From NCBI RefSeq assembly GCF_011752015.1, contig NZ_JAAIKA010000002.1:1-64000 (forward strand): a DNA stretch of 64,000 nucleotides, written 5' to 3'. The DNA comes from Canibacter zhoujuaniae. GTDB taxonomy: Bacteria; Actinomycetota; Actinomycetes; Actinomycetales; Microbacteriaceae. The translations under genes were made by a program, and so were the position numbers. The notes below the pieces were generated by a model. That model was not told where the DNA came from and did not search any database. It saw nothing but the letters and a program-made list of their open reading frames with translations. Position 1 is the first letter of the stretch; every line of letters starts with the position of its first letter. This document shows, piece by piece, positions 7,892 to 15,759 of this stretch.

Positions 7892-8173
7892 ATGTCACTC
7901 AACAAGACTGAACTCGTTGCAAAGGTAGCTGCAGAGACCGGTCAGAGCCAGGCAGCAGTAAACAGCGTAATCGACGGTCTCTTCAGCGCAGTTGCTGAGA
8001 CCCTCGCTAACGGCGGTAAAGTTTCAATCCCAGGTTGGGTAACCTTCGACACCATCGAGACCGCTGCTCGCACCGGCCGCAACCCACAGACCGGCGAGAC
8101 CATCAACATTCCAGCTGGTAAGCGTGCAAAGGCTACCATCGGTTCAAAGCTGAAGGCAGCTGTTAAGAAGTAA
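7892..8173 (+). CDS. hup: HU-family DNA-binding protein
   Basis: 93 residues, starting MSLNKTELVAKVAAETG and containing the beta-arm region GRNPQTGETINIPAGKRAKATIGSKLKAAVKK. Nucleoid-associated dimer that bends DNA. It has no Lys/Ala-rich C-terminal extension of the mycobacterial HupB kind. GAAAGGA precedes the ATG. Codon use is that of a highly expressed gene. The 292 bases upstream (7600-7891) carry no gene; they contain several short palindromes (CCCCTTGTGGGG, CCGTG..CACGG) that may be promoter or leader structure. A strong terminator follows. Confidence 0.95.
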   Translation: MSLNKTELVAKVAAETGQSQAAVNSVIDGLFSAVAETLANGGKVSIPGWVTFDTIETAARTGRNPQTGETINIPAGKRAKATIGSKLKAAVKK

Positions 8174-8192
8174 ATCTTTTAAAAGAATTTAG

Positions 8193-8229
8193 ATCCCGGG
8201 GTCGCAGCTATCGCGGCCCCGGGATTTTT
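8193..8229 (+). terminator. Intrinsic terminator of hup
   Basis: ATCCCGGGGTCGC (8193-8205) pairs with GCGGCCCCGGGAT (8213-8225) around a 7-nt loop and is followed by T4-5. A textbook Rho-independent terminator 20 nt after the hup stop. Confidence 0.95.
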
Positions 8230-8237
8230 GTCTCCGG

Positions 8238-8243
8238 TAGGCT
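8238..8243 (+). promoter_or_regulatory. -10 element TAGGCT, leaderless start of the CopD/CtaG gene
   Basis: TAGGCT lies exactly 6 nt before GTG 8250 and no Shine-Dalgarno intervenes. The expected transcription start coincides with the start codon. Confidence 0.6.
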
Positions 8244-8249
8244 AGACGG

Positions 8250-10286
8250 GTGAGTAAATCTGTCCGTATCTTTATACCAGCGCTAATACTGCTGCTGGTG
8301 ACGACAGCGCTCACACTCGCCGCCGGTCTCGATATGGGTGGTGCTAGCGCTGCACGAGCGCTGCTGGATCCCGGTGTTTTTGTGCGTTATGCGGTGCCGG
8401 CCTCGCGCACGGTTGTAAACGTGGCTCTGGCGATAACGGTCGGCTCTCTCGTTCTTGCACTCTGGGCGCTCGACCCCAAGAGTAAACTGTGGGGAAAAAC
8501 GATCGACCTTGCCGCCGGTGCGGCAGCAGTGCTGACAGTTGCCGGGATGCTCGCAACAGTGACAACCTTTATTGATGTCAGCAATCAGAGCTTCAGCGCA
8601 GACGCACAGTTTGGCGCGGCGCTGCTTCAGTTCATTACCGAGTTCGAGCTTGGACAGTACTGGTTCTTACTGGTTTTAAGCGCGGCTCTCACAACTGTGC
8701 TCTGCTTTGGAATCCGCTCTCGGAAGCTCCTGCTGCTGCCGCTTCTCACAGCTGGGCTGACACTGCTGCCGCTTGCGGCGCAGGGCCATGCCGCTGGCGC
8801 AAGCGGGCATAGTCTCGCCGTCAACGCAATTTTTATGCACATAACAGGCGCTGCAGTCTGGCTCGGTGGGCTGGTAGCGGTGTCTTTAATAGCAAGCAGT
8901 GCAAAACCACAGCAGCTCGTGAATATCGTGCAGCGCTACTCATTTTTAGCGCTGTGGGCGTCGTTTATCGTCGCTGCATCCGGCGTCGTTAGCGGCGTTA
9001 TTCGCCTGTCAACTGTAGACGATATTTGGGGCACTGGTTACGGCAGGCTGCTGATCGCCAAAGCTGTCACCTTGGTGTTAGCTATTGCCTTCGGGGCGTG
9101 GCAACGGCTGCGCATTATTAACTCACTGGAACGTGCAGCAACCGGGGCGGTTGCCGGAAAGCAGGGGTTTGCCGCGATCCGCAAGACTTTTGTAGCTCTG
9201 GTGCTTTTGGAGCTTGCCGTGATGGGAGCAGCCTCTGGTTTTGCTGGTGCCCTCGGCCGCGCTGCAACCCCGCAACCTATCGAAGTAGCGCGTGAATCAC
9301 AGCGCGAAATCACCCCTGCAGAGTATCTAACGGGGGATCCGCTCCCGCCTGAGTTGACACCTGCAAGCATATTCAACGCGTGGAAATTCGATTTGCTGTG
9401 GGCTTCTTTCGCGCTAGGCGGTATTGCGCTCTATCTCTTCGGGGTGTGGCGCTTGCGAAAACGCGGCGATAGATGGCCGATTCTGCGCACTGCATCTTTC
9501 ATAACCGGAATGCTGCTTTTGGCATACGTCACGAACGGCTTCTTAAATGTTTATGAGGCATATCTGTTTAGCATGCACATGCTCGGGCACATGTTCCTGA
9601 CTATGTTGATTCCGACCCTCCTGGTGCTTGGCGCGCCGGTAACTCTGCTGCTGCGGGCGGCCGCAAAACGCCGCGACGGTTCTTGGGGTGCGCGTGAGTG
9701 GGTGCTGTGGCTGACTGAGACCCCGTGGGCAAAGTTTGTAACGCACCCGATTGTGGCGTGTTTTATTTTCGCAGCCTCACTCTGGGTGTTCTATTTCACG
9801 CCGGTGCTGCGCTGGGCGATGGAGTCCCACCTCGGGCACCAGTGGATGATTGTGCACTTTTTGCTCTCCGGCTATTTTTTCACCCTGACGCTGATCGGCA
9901 TAGATCCGGTGCCGAAACGCTATCCGCACACACTGCGCATGGTTTTATTACTCGTCACTATGGGGGCGCACGCCTTCTTTGGAGTTACGATCATGAGCGG
10001 CACCGGCCTGCTTGCGGCTGATTGGTTTGGTGCGATGGGGCGCACATGGGGGGCGGATCCTTTACGCGATCAGCAAAACGGCGGCGGTATCGCTTGGGGC
10101 ATTGGAGAGCTGCCAACTCTTTTGATTATGCTGGTCTTGGCGTGGCAGTGGGCGCGTTCGGATGAAAAAGAGCAGCGCCGCCGTGACCGCGCCGCTGAGC
10201 GCTCCGATGAGGCAGAGTTGCGCGCTTATAACGAGATGCTGCAGCAGCGTGCGGCACGCGACGCTGCAAAGCAAGCGCGCCGCTAA
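8250..10286 (+). CDS. Membrane protein fusing CopD-like and CtaG-like cytochrome c oxidase assembly domains
   Basis: 678 residues with about 14 hydrophobic segments. The first half resembles CopD copper-resistance proteins (GHSLAVNAIFMHITGAAVWLGGLV with conserved histidines, near residues 185-215). The second half resembles the Caa3-type oxidase assembly family CtaG (LFSMHMLGHMFLTMLIPTLLVLGAP, near 435-460, and HLGHQWMIVHFLLSGYFF). Both families handle copper for cytochrome oxidase maturation in the membrane. The soluble C-terminus is Arg/Glu/Ala-rich. GTG start with leaderless promoter geometry. Gene fusions of this type are common in Actinobacteria. Flanked by terminators, so a single-gene unit. 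Confidence 0.88.
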   Translation: MSKSVRIFIPALILLLVTTALTLAAGLDMGGASAARALLDPGVFVRYAVPASRTVVNVALAITVGSLVLALWALDPKSKLWGKTIDLAAGAAAVLTVAGMLATVTTFIDVSNQSFSADAQFGAALLQFITEFELGQYWFLLVLSAALTTVLCFGIRSRKLLLLPLLTAGLTLLPLAAQGHAAGASGHSLAVNAIFMHITGAAVWLGGLVAVSLIASSAKPQQLVNIVQRYSFLALWASFIVAASGVVSGVIRLSTVDDIWGTGYGRLLIAKAVTLVLAIAFGAWQRLRIINSLERAATGAVAGKQGFAAIRKTFVALVLLELAVMGAASGFAGALGRAATPQPIEVARESQREITPAEYLTGDPLPPELTPASIFNAWKFDLLWASFALGGIALYLFGVWRLRKRGDRWPILRTASFITGMLLLAYVTNGFLNVYEAYLFSMHMLGHMFLTMLIPTLLVLGAPVTLLLRAAAKRRDGSWGAREWVLWLTETPWAKFVTHPIVACFIFAASLWVFYFTPVLRWAMESHLGHQWMIVHFLLSGYFFTLTLIGIDPVPKRYPHTLRMVLLLVTMGAHAFFGVTIMSGTGLLAADWFGAMGRTWGADPLRDQQNGGGIAWGIGELPTLLIMLVLAWQWARSDEKEQRRRDRAAERSDEAELRAYNEMLQQRAARDAAKQARR

Positions 10287-10300
10287 CTGGAGCGTAAATA

Positions 10301-10345
10301 AAAACCGCCACAAGGGGGAGCTGGGAGGCTGCTTGTGGCGGTTTT
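10301..10345 (+). terminator. Intrinsic terminator after the CopD/CtaG gene
   Basis: AAAACCGCCACAAG (10301-10314) and CTTGTGGCGGTTTT (10332-10345) are perfect 14-nt arms around a 17-nt loop. The A and T ends make it usable on both strands. The remaining bases up to 10528 hold no gene that I can see, only the presumed promoter of the sigma factor gene. Confidence 0.9.
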
Positions 10346-10528
10346 ATAACCTGGGGGGATATTCGCGAATTCACCTATAGAGTGTTGCGTCAAGGCAGAA
10401 AGTGACAGCGTTTAAAAAAGTAATCTTCGGCGTGTCGCCTGGTATCGGCCGGATTTTACGCGTTTGCAGATGCGCCGGCTGATCGTGCAATAATGGAAGA
10501 GAGCCCATCTCTAGGGCGAAGGGCATTT

Positions 10529-12061
10529 ATGCGAAAGCTTAATTATTTTAATCCGAAGCGGGCAGAGCAAGAGCTGTTAACAGCGGCCCGACAGGGACAG
10601 GCTGATGCCTATTCTGCGCTGTGGAAAAAACACAATCGTGCGGTCACCGCCGCGATGCGCACACTGGCCTATGACAACGCTGAAGATGTCACCGCTGAGG
10701 CATTTGCTCAGGTTTGGGAGCGGCTCCAGAAAGACGCAGAACCAATAAAGAACTTCCGCGCCTACCTCATGACGGTTGCGCGCAATATCGCTGCGACTTG
10801 GTATCGTGACGCAACTAGGGAGCGGGCACGACTATTGCACGAGATCGCGTTGGATGCCGCCGATGTGTCGGTTGAGGAGCGTGAAAACCGCCGTGATATC
10901 GCTCTCGCCTTCAAACAGATTCCACCGCACTGGCAGGAGCTGCTGTGGCTGCTCGATGTTGAAAAGTTGCCTCGCACCCTCGTTGCAAATCGGCTTGGGC
11001 TCAGCCCGAACACCGTGACCGTAAATGCGCGTCGCGCACGCGAGCGCCTGCGTGAAGAGTGGCTGAGCGTGCAGCTGCCAGTGCAACTGATCGGATCCCA
11101 CTCTGACACGCTCAAAAATCTACCCAGATATGTGCGCGGATCACTCAGCGCAAAGATGCGTCAGCCTCTCGATGAGCATCTCGAACACTGTGAAAGCTGT
11201 GGGCGCATCTACGCCGCGCTCAGCGACTCTGACAACCGCCTGGGTCGGGCGGCTGTATTCGCGCTGTGGACGGGCGGCGTTGGCGTTGCTGTTGCGGCGG
11301 CGCAGGGCACTGCTGCGACAACCCCAGCTGCAGCAGCGGTCTTACACATAAAGAATTTTGTCCCCCAACAGTTGTTGAGCTCAACTGCGGTTGCGGCCGG
11401 TGTTGCCTTGGTAACAGTCGCCGGTGCGGCTGCGGCAGTCACGCTGCCCACCTCCCCAGCCACGCAGGAAGCTACCAGCTCTGACACCTCTAATTCTGCT
11501 GCTAGGGATAGCTCTAGCGACACACGCGCAAGCGGAGAGGAGGGCACACCGCTTGCAGACTTCGACGGTGTTGAGCTCGCAGTTGGCGATCTTGACGGTG
11601 ACGGCGTTGAAAACACCCCTGCGGATCACGCTATCGCCCACGCTCCAGATAACAGCGAAACTCCGCTTGAGCAATCCGGCGCAGTCGCTGGACCATTTTC
11701 ATTCACACAGACTGGTGCTGCTAACCCTCGTAACGAACGCGCAGCTGAGGCACCGACTGGTGCGCCCGTAGATGTTTCACAGGTAATGCCGGTTGGCGGG
11801 CCCGATCCGAAACCTATTACACAGGTGATCGTGCCAGAGCCTGCCGAAGAGCCCGTTGATGAAGATCCAATAACCGACGATTCTAGCGCCGTGCTTACGG
11901 AGCCAGAGTCGACGGAAGCTGAGCCGCCCACCCTAGACGTGGGTGAACCTGATTACTCAGAGACTTCTGACGGCTCGAGCTCACGCGACAGGTCGGCAAT
12001 CCTTGAGTGCGGTGACAGAGAGTTTCTTGGCGAACTTTCCTGTATTTTCAGTTTTCGCTAG
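10529..12061 (+). CDS. ECF-type sigma factor fused to a zinc-finger anti-sigma-like domain and extracellular tail
   Basis: 510 residues from ATG 10529 (GAAGGG 5 nt upstream); a longer start at 10493 adds 12 residues but has no Shine-Dalgarno. Seen, numbered from 10493: sigma region 2 at about 38-107 (DNAEDVTAEAFAQVWERL), region 4 at about 135-190 (VANRLGLSPNTVTVNARRAR), a HxxxCxxC motif at 229-236 typical of ZAS anti-sigma domains, two hydrophobic segments (about 252-272 and 298-317), then about 200 acidic Ser/Thr/Pro-rich residues ending with a cysteine pair 12 residues apart. Inferred: a membrane-tethered sigma factor carrying its own regulator. Regulon unknown. The TM topology is a prediction by eye. 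Confidence 0.82.
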   Translation: MRKLNYFNPKRAEQELLTAARQGQADAYSALWKKHNRAVTAAMRTLAYDNAEDVTAEAFAQVWERLQKDAEPIKNFRAYLMTVARNIAATWYRDATRERARLLHEIALDAADVSVEERENRRDIALAFKQIPPHWQELLWLLDVEKLPRTLVANRLGLSPNTVTVNARRARERLREEWLSVQLPVQLIGSHSDTLKNLPRYVRGSLSAKMRQPLDEHLEHCESCGRIYAALSDSDNRLGRAAVFALWTGGVGVAVAAAQGTAATTPAAAAVLHIKNFVPQQLLSSTAVAAGVALVTVAGAAAAVTLPTSPATQEATSSDTSNSAARDSSSDTRASGEEGTPLADFDGVELAVGDLDGDGVENTPADHAIAHAPDNSETPLEQSGAVAGPFSFTQTGAANPRNERAAEAPTGAPVDVSQVMPVGGPDPKPITQVIVPEPAEEPVDEDPITDDSSAVLTEPESTEAEPPTLDVGEPDYSETSDGSSSRDRSAILECGDREFLGELSCIFSFR

Positions 12062-12083
12062 TCGGGTAGGCTAACCAGTTATT

Positions 12084-12108
12084 TGCGCATCCCCCGAGAG
12101 AGGGCGCA
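12084..12108. terminator. Weak stem-loop between convergent genes
   Basis: TGCGC (12084-12088) and GCGCA (12104-12108), with CCC/GGG pairing inside, form a short hairpin between the sigma-factor stop and the stop of the RNA methyltransferase gene on the other strand. Possible shared terminator, low certainty. Confidence 0.35.
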
Positions 12109-12114
12109 CGAAAT

Positions 12115-13395
12115 CTAACGCTGGAAAAGGGTGATAGTCTCGAAGTGATGCGTGTGTGGGAACATATCCAGCCCGTGTATTTCTAAGAGATCGTATCCGT
12201 CAGCCAGCAGTGTCTGCGTATCACGCGCTAACGCTACCGGATCGCAAGCAACATAAACTATATTTTTCGGCTGCAGCGCTATTAGGCTTCCGGTTACGGC
12301 ATTACCCGCCCCCGCACGTGGCGGATCAATTATCACGGTGCCCTTTTTTAGACGGTCGCGCACTATCGCCGATCCCTTATATAGGTCACGTAAATAGTGC
12401 TCAACCTTGGCGGTTAGCGCCTGCGCGCCCGCAAAATCTGCGAGGTTTTCGGCAGCAAGATCGGTGGCAGACTCAACCGACTCGATAGAAGTAATTTTGG
12501 CTCGCTCACCGGCCGCGTCAATAAACGCTGCCGCCAGAAGACCAACCCCGCCATACAGATCAAGATTGTAACCAGTCGGGTCAACGGCATCACCGAGTGC
12601 GGTAACGGCCGCAGAGACCTCGCCGTATAACCGTTCTGCTGCGCCGCGGTGCACCTGCCAGAAGCCGCCAGCACGCACCTGAAAGTCACGGTTGTTAACG
12701 GCCTCATAAACCACGTCTGCCGCGCCAACGGGCGCCTTTTCACATCGGTAGGTCAGCAGCATACGCGGATCGTCGGCGCTTGGTGCCACCAAATCGACTC
12801 GTGTAACGTCAGGCATCCGTTCATCAAGCGGAGCAATTAAGCTGAGCTGATCAGAGGCGAGAGGCAGCGACTTGACAGGAATTACCCTGTGGCTGCGCGC
12901 GGCGTATGGGCCGACGATCCCGGTTTCAGGGTCGGTGTGCAAACTCACTCGGGTGCGCCACCCCAAACCGTTCTCGTAGTCGTCACCCAGCAGCGGGTCG
13001 ATGCTGACATTGGGGACGGCGTCGGCCGCGATCCGCCCCTGCCTGATCAGCGCGTCTCGCAACACCTGCGCTTTCAAATCACGCTGGTGACCGAGTGCGA
13101 TATGGCCGAATTCTGCGCCGCCCACACGGTCTTGCGGATCGCGGCTAATGTCGGCTTCAGCCCACACATGCGCTGTGCGGAAGGGCGACGGCTGCAAAAC
13201 CTGCACAGTGACTGCGCGAGCAAAATTCTTTTTAAGTTCAATAATGCGTGCGCGCACCTGCTCGCCCGGCAGAGTGTCTGAGACGAAAACAACGCGCCCG
13301 CTGCTGTGGCGCGCGACGCTGACGCCACCGTGGGCGATGCCTGTGATATCAAGGACGACATCATCTCCGACGTGCAGTTCTGCTGAAGTAGTCAT
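12115..13395 (-). CDS. TrmA/RlmD-family class I SAM-dependent RNA m5U methyltransferase
   Basis: 426 residues: an N-terminal TRAM RNA-binding domain (about 5-60), a central part, and a Rossmann methyltransferase with YGGVGLLAAAF (SAM loop), VIIDPPRAG and YVACDPVALARD with the catalytic cysteine at 384. Family role: C5-methylation of uridine in tRNA or rRNA. The [4Fe-4S]-binding cysteines of RlmD are replaced here (DRVGGAEFGH in place of a CGGC-type stretch), so no cluster is expected. It is transcribed away from maf, and its promoter TACACT lies 6 nt before the ATG, i.e. leaderless. Exact RNA target cannot be assigned. Confidence 0.87.
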   Translation of the reverse strand: MTTSAELHVGDDVVLDITGIAHGGVSVARHSSGRVVFVSDTLPGEQVRARIIELKKNFARAVTVQVLQPSPFRTAHVWAEADISRDPQDRVGGAEFGHIALGHQRDLKAQVLRDALIRQGRIAADAVPNVSIDPLLGDDYENGLGWRTRVSLHTDPETGIVGPYAARSHRVIPVKSLPLASDQLSLIAPLDERMPDVTRVDLVAPSADDPRMLLTYRCEKAPVGAADVVYEAVNNRDFQVRAGGFWQVHRGAAERLYGEVSAAVTALGDAVDPTGYNLDLYGGVGLLAAAFIDAAGERAKITSIESVESATDLAAENLADFAGAQALTAKVEHYLRDLYKGSAIVRDRLKKGTVIIDPPRAGAGNAVTGSLIALQPKNIVYVACDPVALARDTQTLLADGYDLLEIHGLDMFPHTHHFETITLFQR

Positions 13396-13401
13396 TTAAT
13401 T

Positions 13402-13407
13402 AGTGTA
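13402..13407 (-). promoter_or_regulatory. -10 element TACACT, leaderless start of the RNA methyltransferase gene
   Basis: On the minus strand TACACT is followed by AATTAA (6 nt) and then the ATG at 13395. No Shine-Dalgarno is present. Confidence 0.6.
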
Positions 13408-13430
13408 TCTAGGGTGTTAGCGCAGCGGCT

Positions 13431-13436
13431 TAGGAT
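13431..13436 (+). promoter_or_regulatory. -10 element TAGGAT, leaderless start of maf
   Basis: TAGGAT is followed by 6 nt and then ATG 13443. It is back to back with the minus-strand element at 13402-13407, so the two divergent promoters share a 47-bp spacer. Confidence 0.6.
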
Positions 13437-13442
13437 TGAAAT

Positions 13443-14084
13443 ATGCGTTTAGTTCTTGCCTCGACTTCTCCGGCGCGGCGCGCGGTGCTCACCGCCGCCG
13501 GCATTACCCCAGTTTGTTTTGCGCCCACTGTTGATGAGGCCGCCGCAGTTGCAGCTGCTGAGAATGAACAGGGCACGCCACTCACCGCAGCGGAAACAGT
13601 TGACCTTCTGGCAAAGCTGAAGGCGCGCGATGTTGCTGCCCGCTACGGCAGCACAGCTGACGGTCTGGTGCTCGGGGGAGACAGCGTTTTTCTGCTCGAC
13701 GGCGAGGTGCTCGGGAAGCCGCATTATCCTGATGTTGCCCTGGAACGTGCGAAAAAACATCGCGGGCGCACCGGCACTCTGCACTCCGGTCACTGCCTGC
13801 TTGAGGTTAAAAACGGTGAGATTGTTGGGGAGGCCACGCTCACCGACACGGCTCTTGTAACGCTTGCTCCCGATGTTACTGATGCGGAGCTTGCTGCCTA
13901 TGTTGCAAGCGGTGAACCCCTAAAGCTCGCTGGTGGATTCGCGATTGACGGTCGTGCTGGCGCGTTTATTAGCGGTATTCAGGGCAGCCCGAGCTGTGTT
14001 ATGGGGTTATCGCTGCCCGCCCTGCGTCAGCTGGTGCGTCGCTTAGGTTACGAATACACCGCCCTGTGGACTGCGTCTGCATAA
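13443..14084 (+). CDS. maf: Maf-family nucleoside triphosphate pyrophosphatase
   Basis: 213 residues with the Maf N-terminal motif LASTSPARRAVLTAAGI, the central GGDSVFLLDGEVLGKP and a late FAIDGRAGAFISGIQGSPSCVMGL. Family enzymes hydrolyse modified or non-canonical NTPs such as dTTP, UTP or m5UTP. The divergent RNA m5U methyltransferase neighbour is suggestive but not evidence of a link. No Shine-Dalgarno; leaderless geometry. Confidence 0.93.
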   Translation: MRLVLASTSPARRAVLTAAGITPVCFAPTVDEAAAVAAAENEQGTPLTAAETVDLLAKLKARDVAARYGSTADGLVLGGDSVFLLDGEVLGKPHYPDVALERAKKHRGRTGTLHSGHCLLEVKNGEIVGEATLTDTALVTLAPDVTDAELAAYVASGEPLKLAGGFAIDGRAGAFISGIQGSPSCVMGLSLPALRQLVRRLGYEYTALWTASA

Positions 14085-14127
14085 CTTCCGTTTGAGTATT
14101 ACAAAGCAGCGTTAAGACAGAGATAGT

Positions 14128-14170
14128 TTGCGCAGTAGAATTGCGAATGAACCGCAAATTTGCGGCGCAA
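14128..14170 (+). promoter_or_regulatory. Nested palindromes upstream of the class III aminotransferase gene
   Basis: A perfect 14-bp palindrome, CCGCAAATTTGCGG (14152-14165), is enclosed by TTGCGC (14128-14133) and GCGCAA (14165-14170), with a further TTGCGAA half-site between. This looks like a binding site for a dimeric regulator. A related TTGCG/CGCAA site lies at 15701-15712 before the transporter operon. Confidence 0.5.
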
Positions 14171-14192
14171 TAATTGAAGGGACCGATAACTG

Positions 14193-15590
14193 GTGGCAGA
14201 TTTTGTTGACATCCGAGGTGCAGAGCAAAACTTCGGCGACAATGCCGCACAGCGCGAAGTGCGCGCGAACGATCGTGGCTTTGTCTTTCACTCATGGAGT
14301 GCACAGGGTAAGATCGATCCGCTGCCCGTAGCCAAGGGCGAGGGTGTGCGTTTCTGGGACTACGACGGAAAAGAGTATCTCGACTTTTCTTCACAGCTTG
14401 TAAACCTGAACCTGGGTCACCAGCACCCTGATTTGGTGCAGGCTATCCAAGAGCAGGCGGGGCGGCTTGCAACCATTCAGCCAGCATTCGCTAACGATGC
14501 GCGCGGCGAATTAGCGCGTTTGATCGTTGAAAGCAGTTTTGAGGGTGCGCGTTCAGTGTTCTTTACCAACGGTGGTGCAGACGCGAACGAGTATGCGATT
14601 CGGCTGGCTCGGCACCATACCGGCAGGCAAAAAGTGCTGTCACGTTTCCGCAGCTATCACGGCTCAACAGGCACTGCGATCACGCTCACCGGTGAGCCCA
14701 GGCGGTGGGCAAACGGTGTGCTCGATATCAACGTTGTGCACTTCTTCGGGCCGTATGAGTATCGGTCAGAGTTTTATGCTGAGTCGCCAGAGCAGGAGGC
14801 TGAGCGCGCTTTACGGCACCTTGAGCACACTATTGAGCTTGAGGGCCCGGACACAATCGCCGCGGTCATCCTCGAGACAGCAACCGGCACAAACGGTGTT
14901 TTGGTGCCGCCGCCAGGCTATTTAGAGGGTGTGCGTGAGCTGACTAAAAAGCACGGCATCATGCTGATCTGCGATGAGGTGATGGTGGGCTTTGGCCGCT
15001 TGGGCAGCATGTTTGCTTTCCAGCAGTTTGGGATCACTCCGGATCTCGTGACCTTCGCGAAGGGTGTGAATTCAGGCTACGTTCCACTCGGCGGCGTAGT
15101 GATCAGCGAGGAGATCCACAACACCTTCTCAGAGCAAACCTTCTTCGGCGGCCTCACCTACTCAGGACACCCGCTTGCCTGCGCAGCTGGTGTGGCCACC
15201 TTTAATGTTTTCGAACGTGATGGCATTGTTGAGCGAGTGCGCGATTTGGGCGAGCGTGTTGTGCGCCCGGCACTTGAGCGGTTGGTCGAAAAGCATGAGT
15301 CGATTGGCGAAGTGCGCGGTCGTGGGCTGTTCTGGGCGTTGGAGCTGGTTGTTTCACGTGAAACACGTGAGCCGCTTGTGCCGTTCAATGCGGCAGGTGA
15401 CGCAGCTGCGCCTATGAACGCTGTTGCGGCAGCGTGTAAGAAAGCTGGTTTGTGGCCGTTCGTAGCCGGTAACCGTTTGCAGATTGCGCCGCCGTTGATC
15501 ATCTCGGAGGAAGATCTCGTGCGTGGCTTAGAGATTATTGACGGTGCGCTTGACGTTGCAGATGCTGAAGCGGCAAAGCTGCGTGGTTAA
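14193..15590 (+). CDS. Class III PLP-dependent aminotransferase (omega-amino acid:pyruvate type)
   Basis: 465 residues, fold type I, class III. Seen: FTNGGADANEYAIRLAR (PLP phosphate region), a CDEVMVGFGRLG motif with the PLP-binding aspartate, and TFAKGVNSGY with Schiff-base Lys 290. Overall it resembles taurine- or beta-alanine–pyruvate aminotransferases, but the amino donor cannot be fixed by eye. GTG start with GAAGGGA about 10 nt upstream. The region before it holds palindromic operator-like sequences. It is followed, about 170 nt later, by a peptide transporter operon with a similar upstream motif. Confidence 0.88.
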   Translation: MADFVDIRGAEQNFGDNAAQREVRANDRGFVFHSWSAQGKIDPLPVAKGEGVRFWDYDGKEYLDFSSQLVNLNLGHQHPDLVQAIQEQAGRLATIQPAFANDARGELARLIVESSFEGARSVFFTNGGADANEYAIRLARHHTGRQKVLSRFRSYHGSTGTAITLTGEPRRWANGVLDINVVHFFGPYEYRSEFYAESPEQEAERALRHLEHTIELEGPDTIAAVILETATGTNGVLVPPPGYLEGVRELTKKHGIMLICDEVMVGFGRLGSMFAFQQFGITPDLVTFAKGVNSGYVPLGGVVISEEIHNTFSEQTFFGGLTYSGHPLACAAGVATFNVFERDGIVERVRDLGERVVRPALERLVEKHESIGEVRGRGLFWALELVVSRETREPLVPFNAAGDAAAPMNAVAAACKKAGLWPFVAGNRLQIAPPLIISEEDLVRGLEIIDGALDVADAEAAKLRG

Positions 15591-15700
15591 ACCAGTTAGT
15601 TACTCAAAAATTTATTATCACCATTAGATAACGTTTTTGCCTGAGCTTAGGTAAAAGTGATTCAGCCTGATACTCCTAGTAGGCTTTTGGTGAAAGATAT

Positions 15701-15747
15701 TTGCGTGCGCAACGAAGCGATACTGTTGCAGGATGCGTTCGCAACAG
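15701..15747 (+). promoter_or_regulatory. Inverted repeats before the peptide-transporter operon
   Basis: TTGCG-TG-CGCAA (15701-15712) repeats the half-site seen at 14128-14170. A second inverted repeat, CTGTTGC (15723-15729) with GCAACAG (15741-15747), ends four nucleotides before the GGAGG Shine-Dalgarno of the binding-protein gene. Upstream, TAGGCT at 15680-15685 could be a -10. Candidate operator plus a leader hairpin. Confidence 0.45.
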
Positions 15748-15759
15748 CACGGAGGATAT

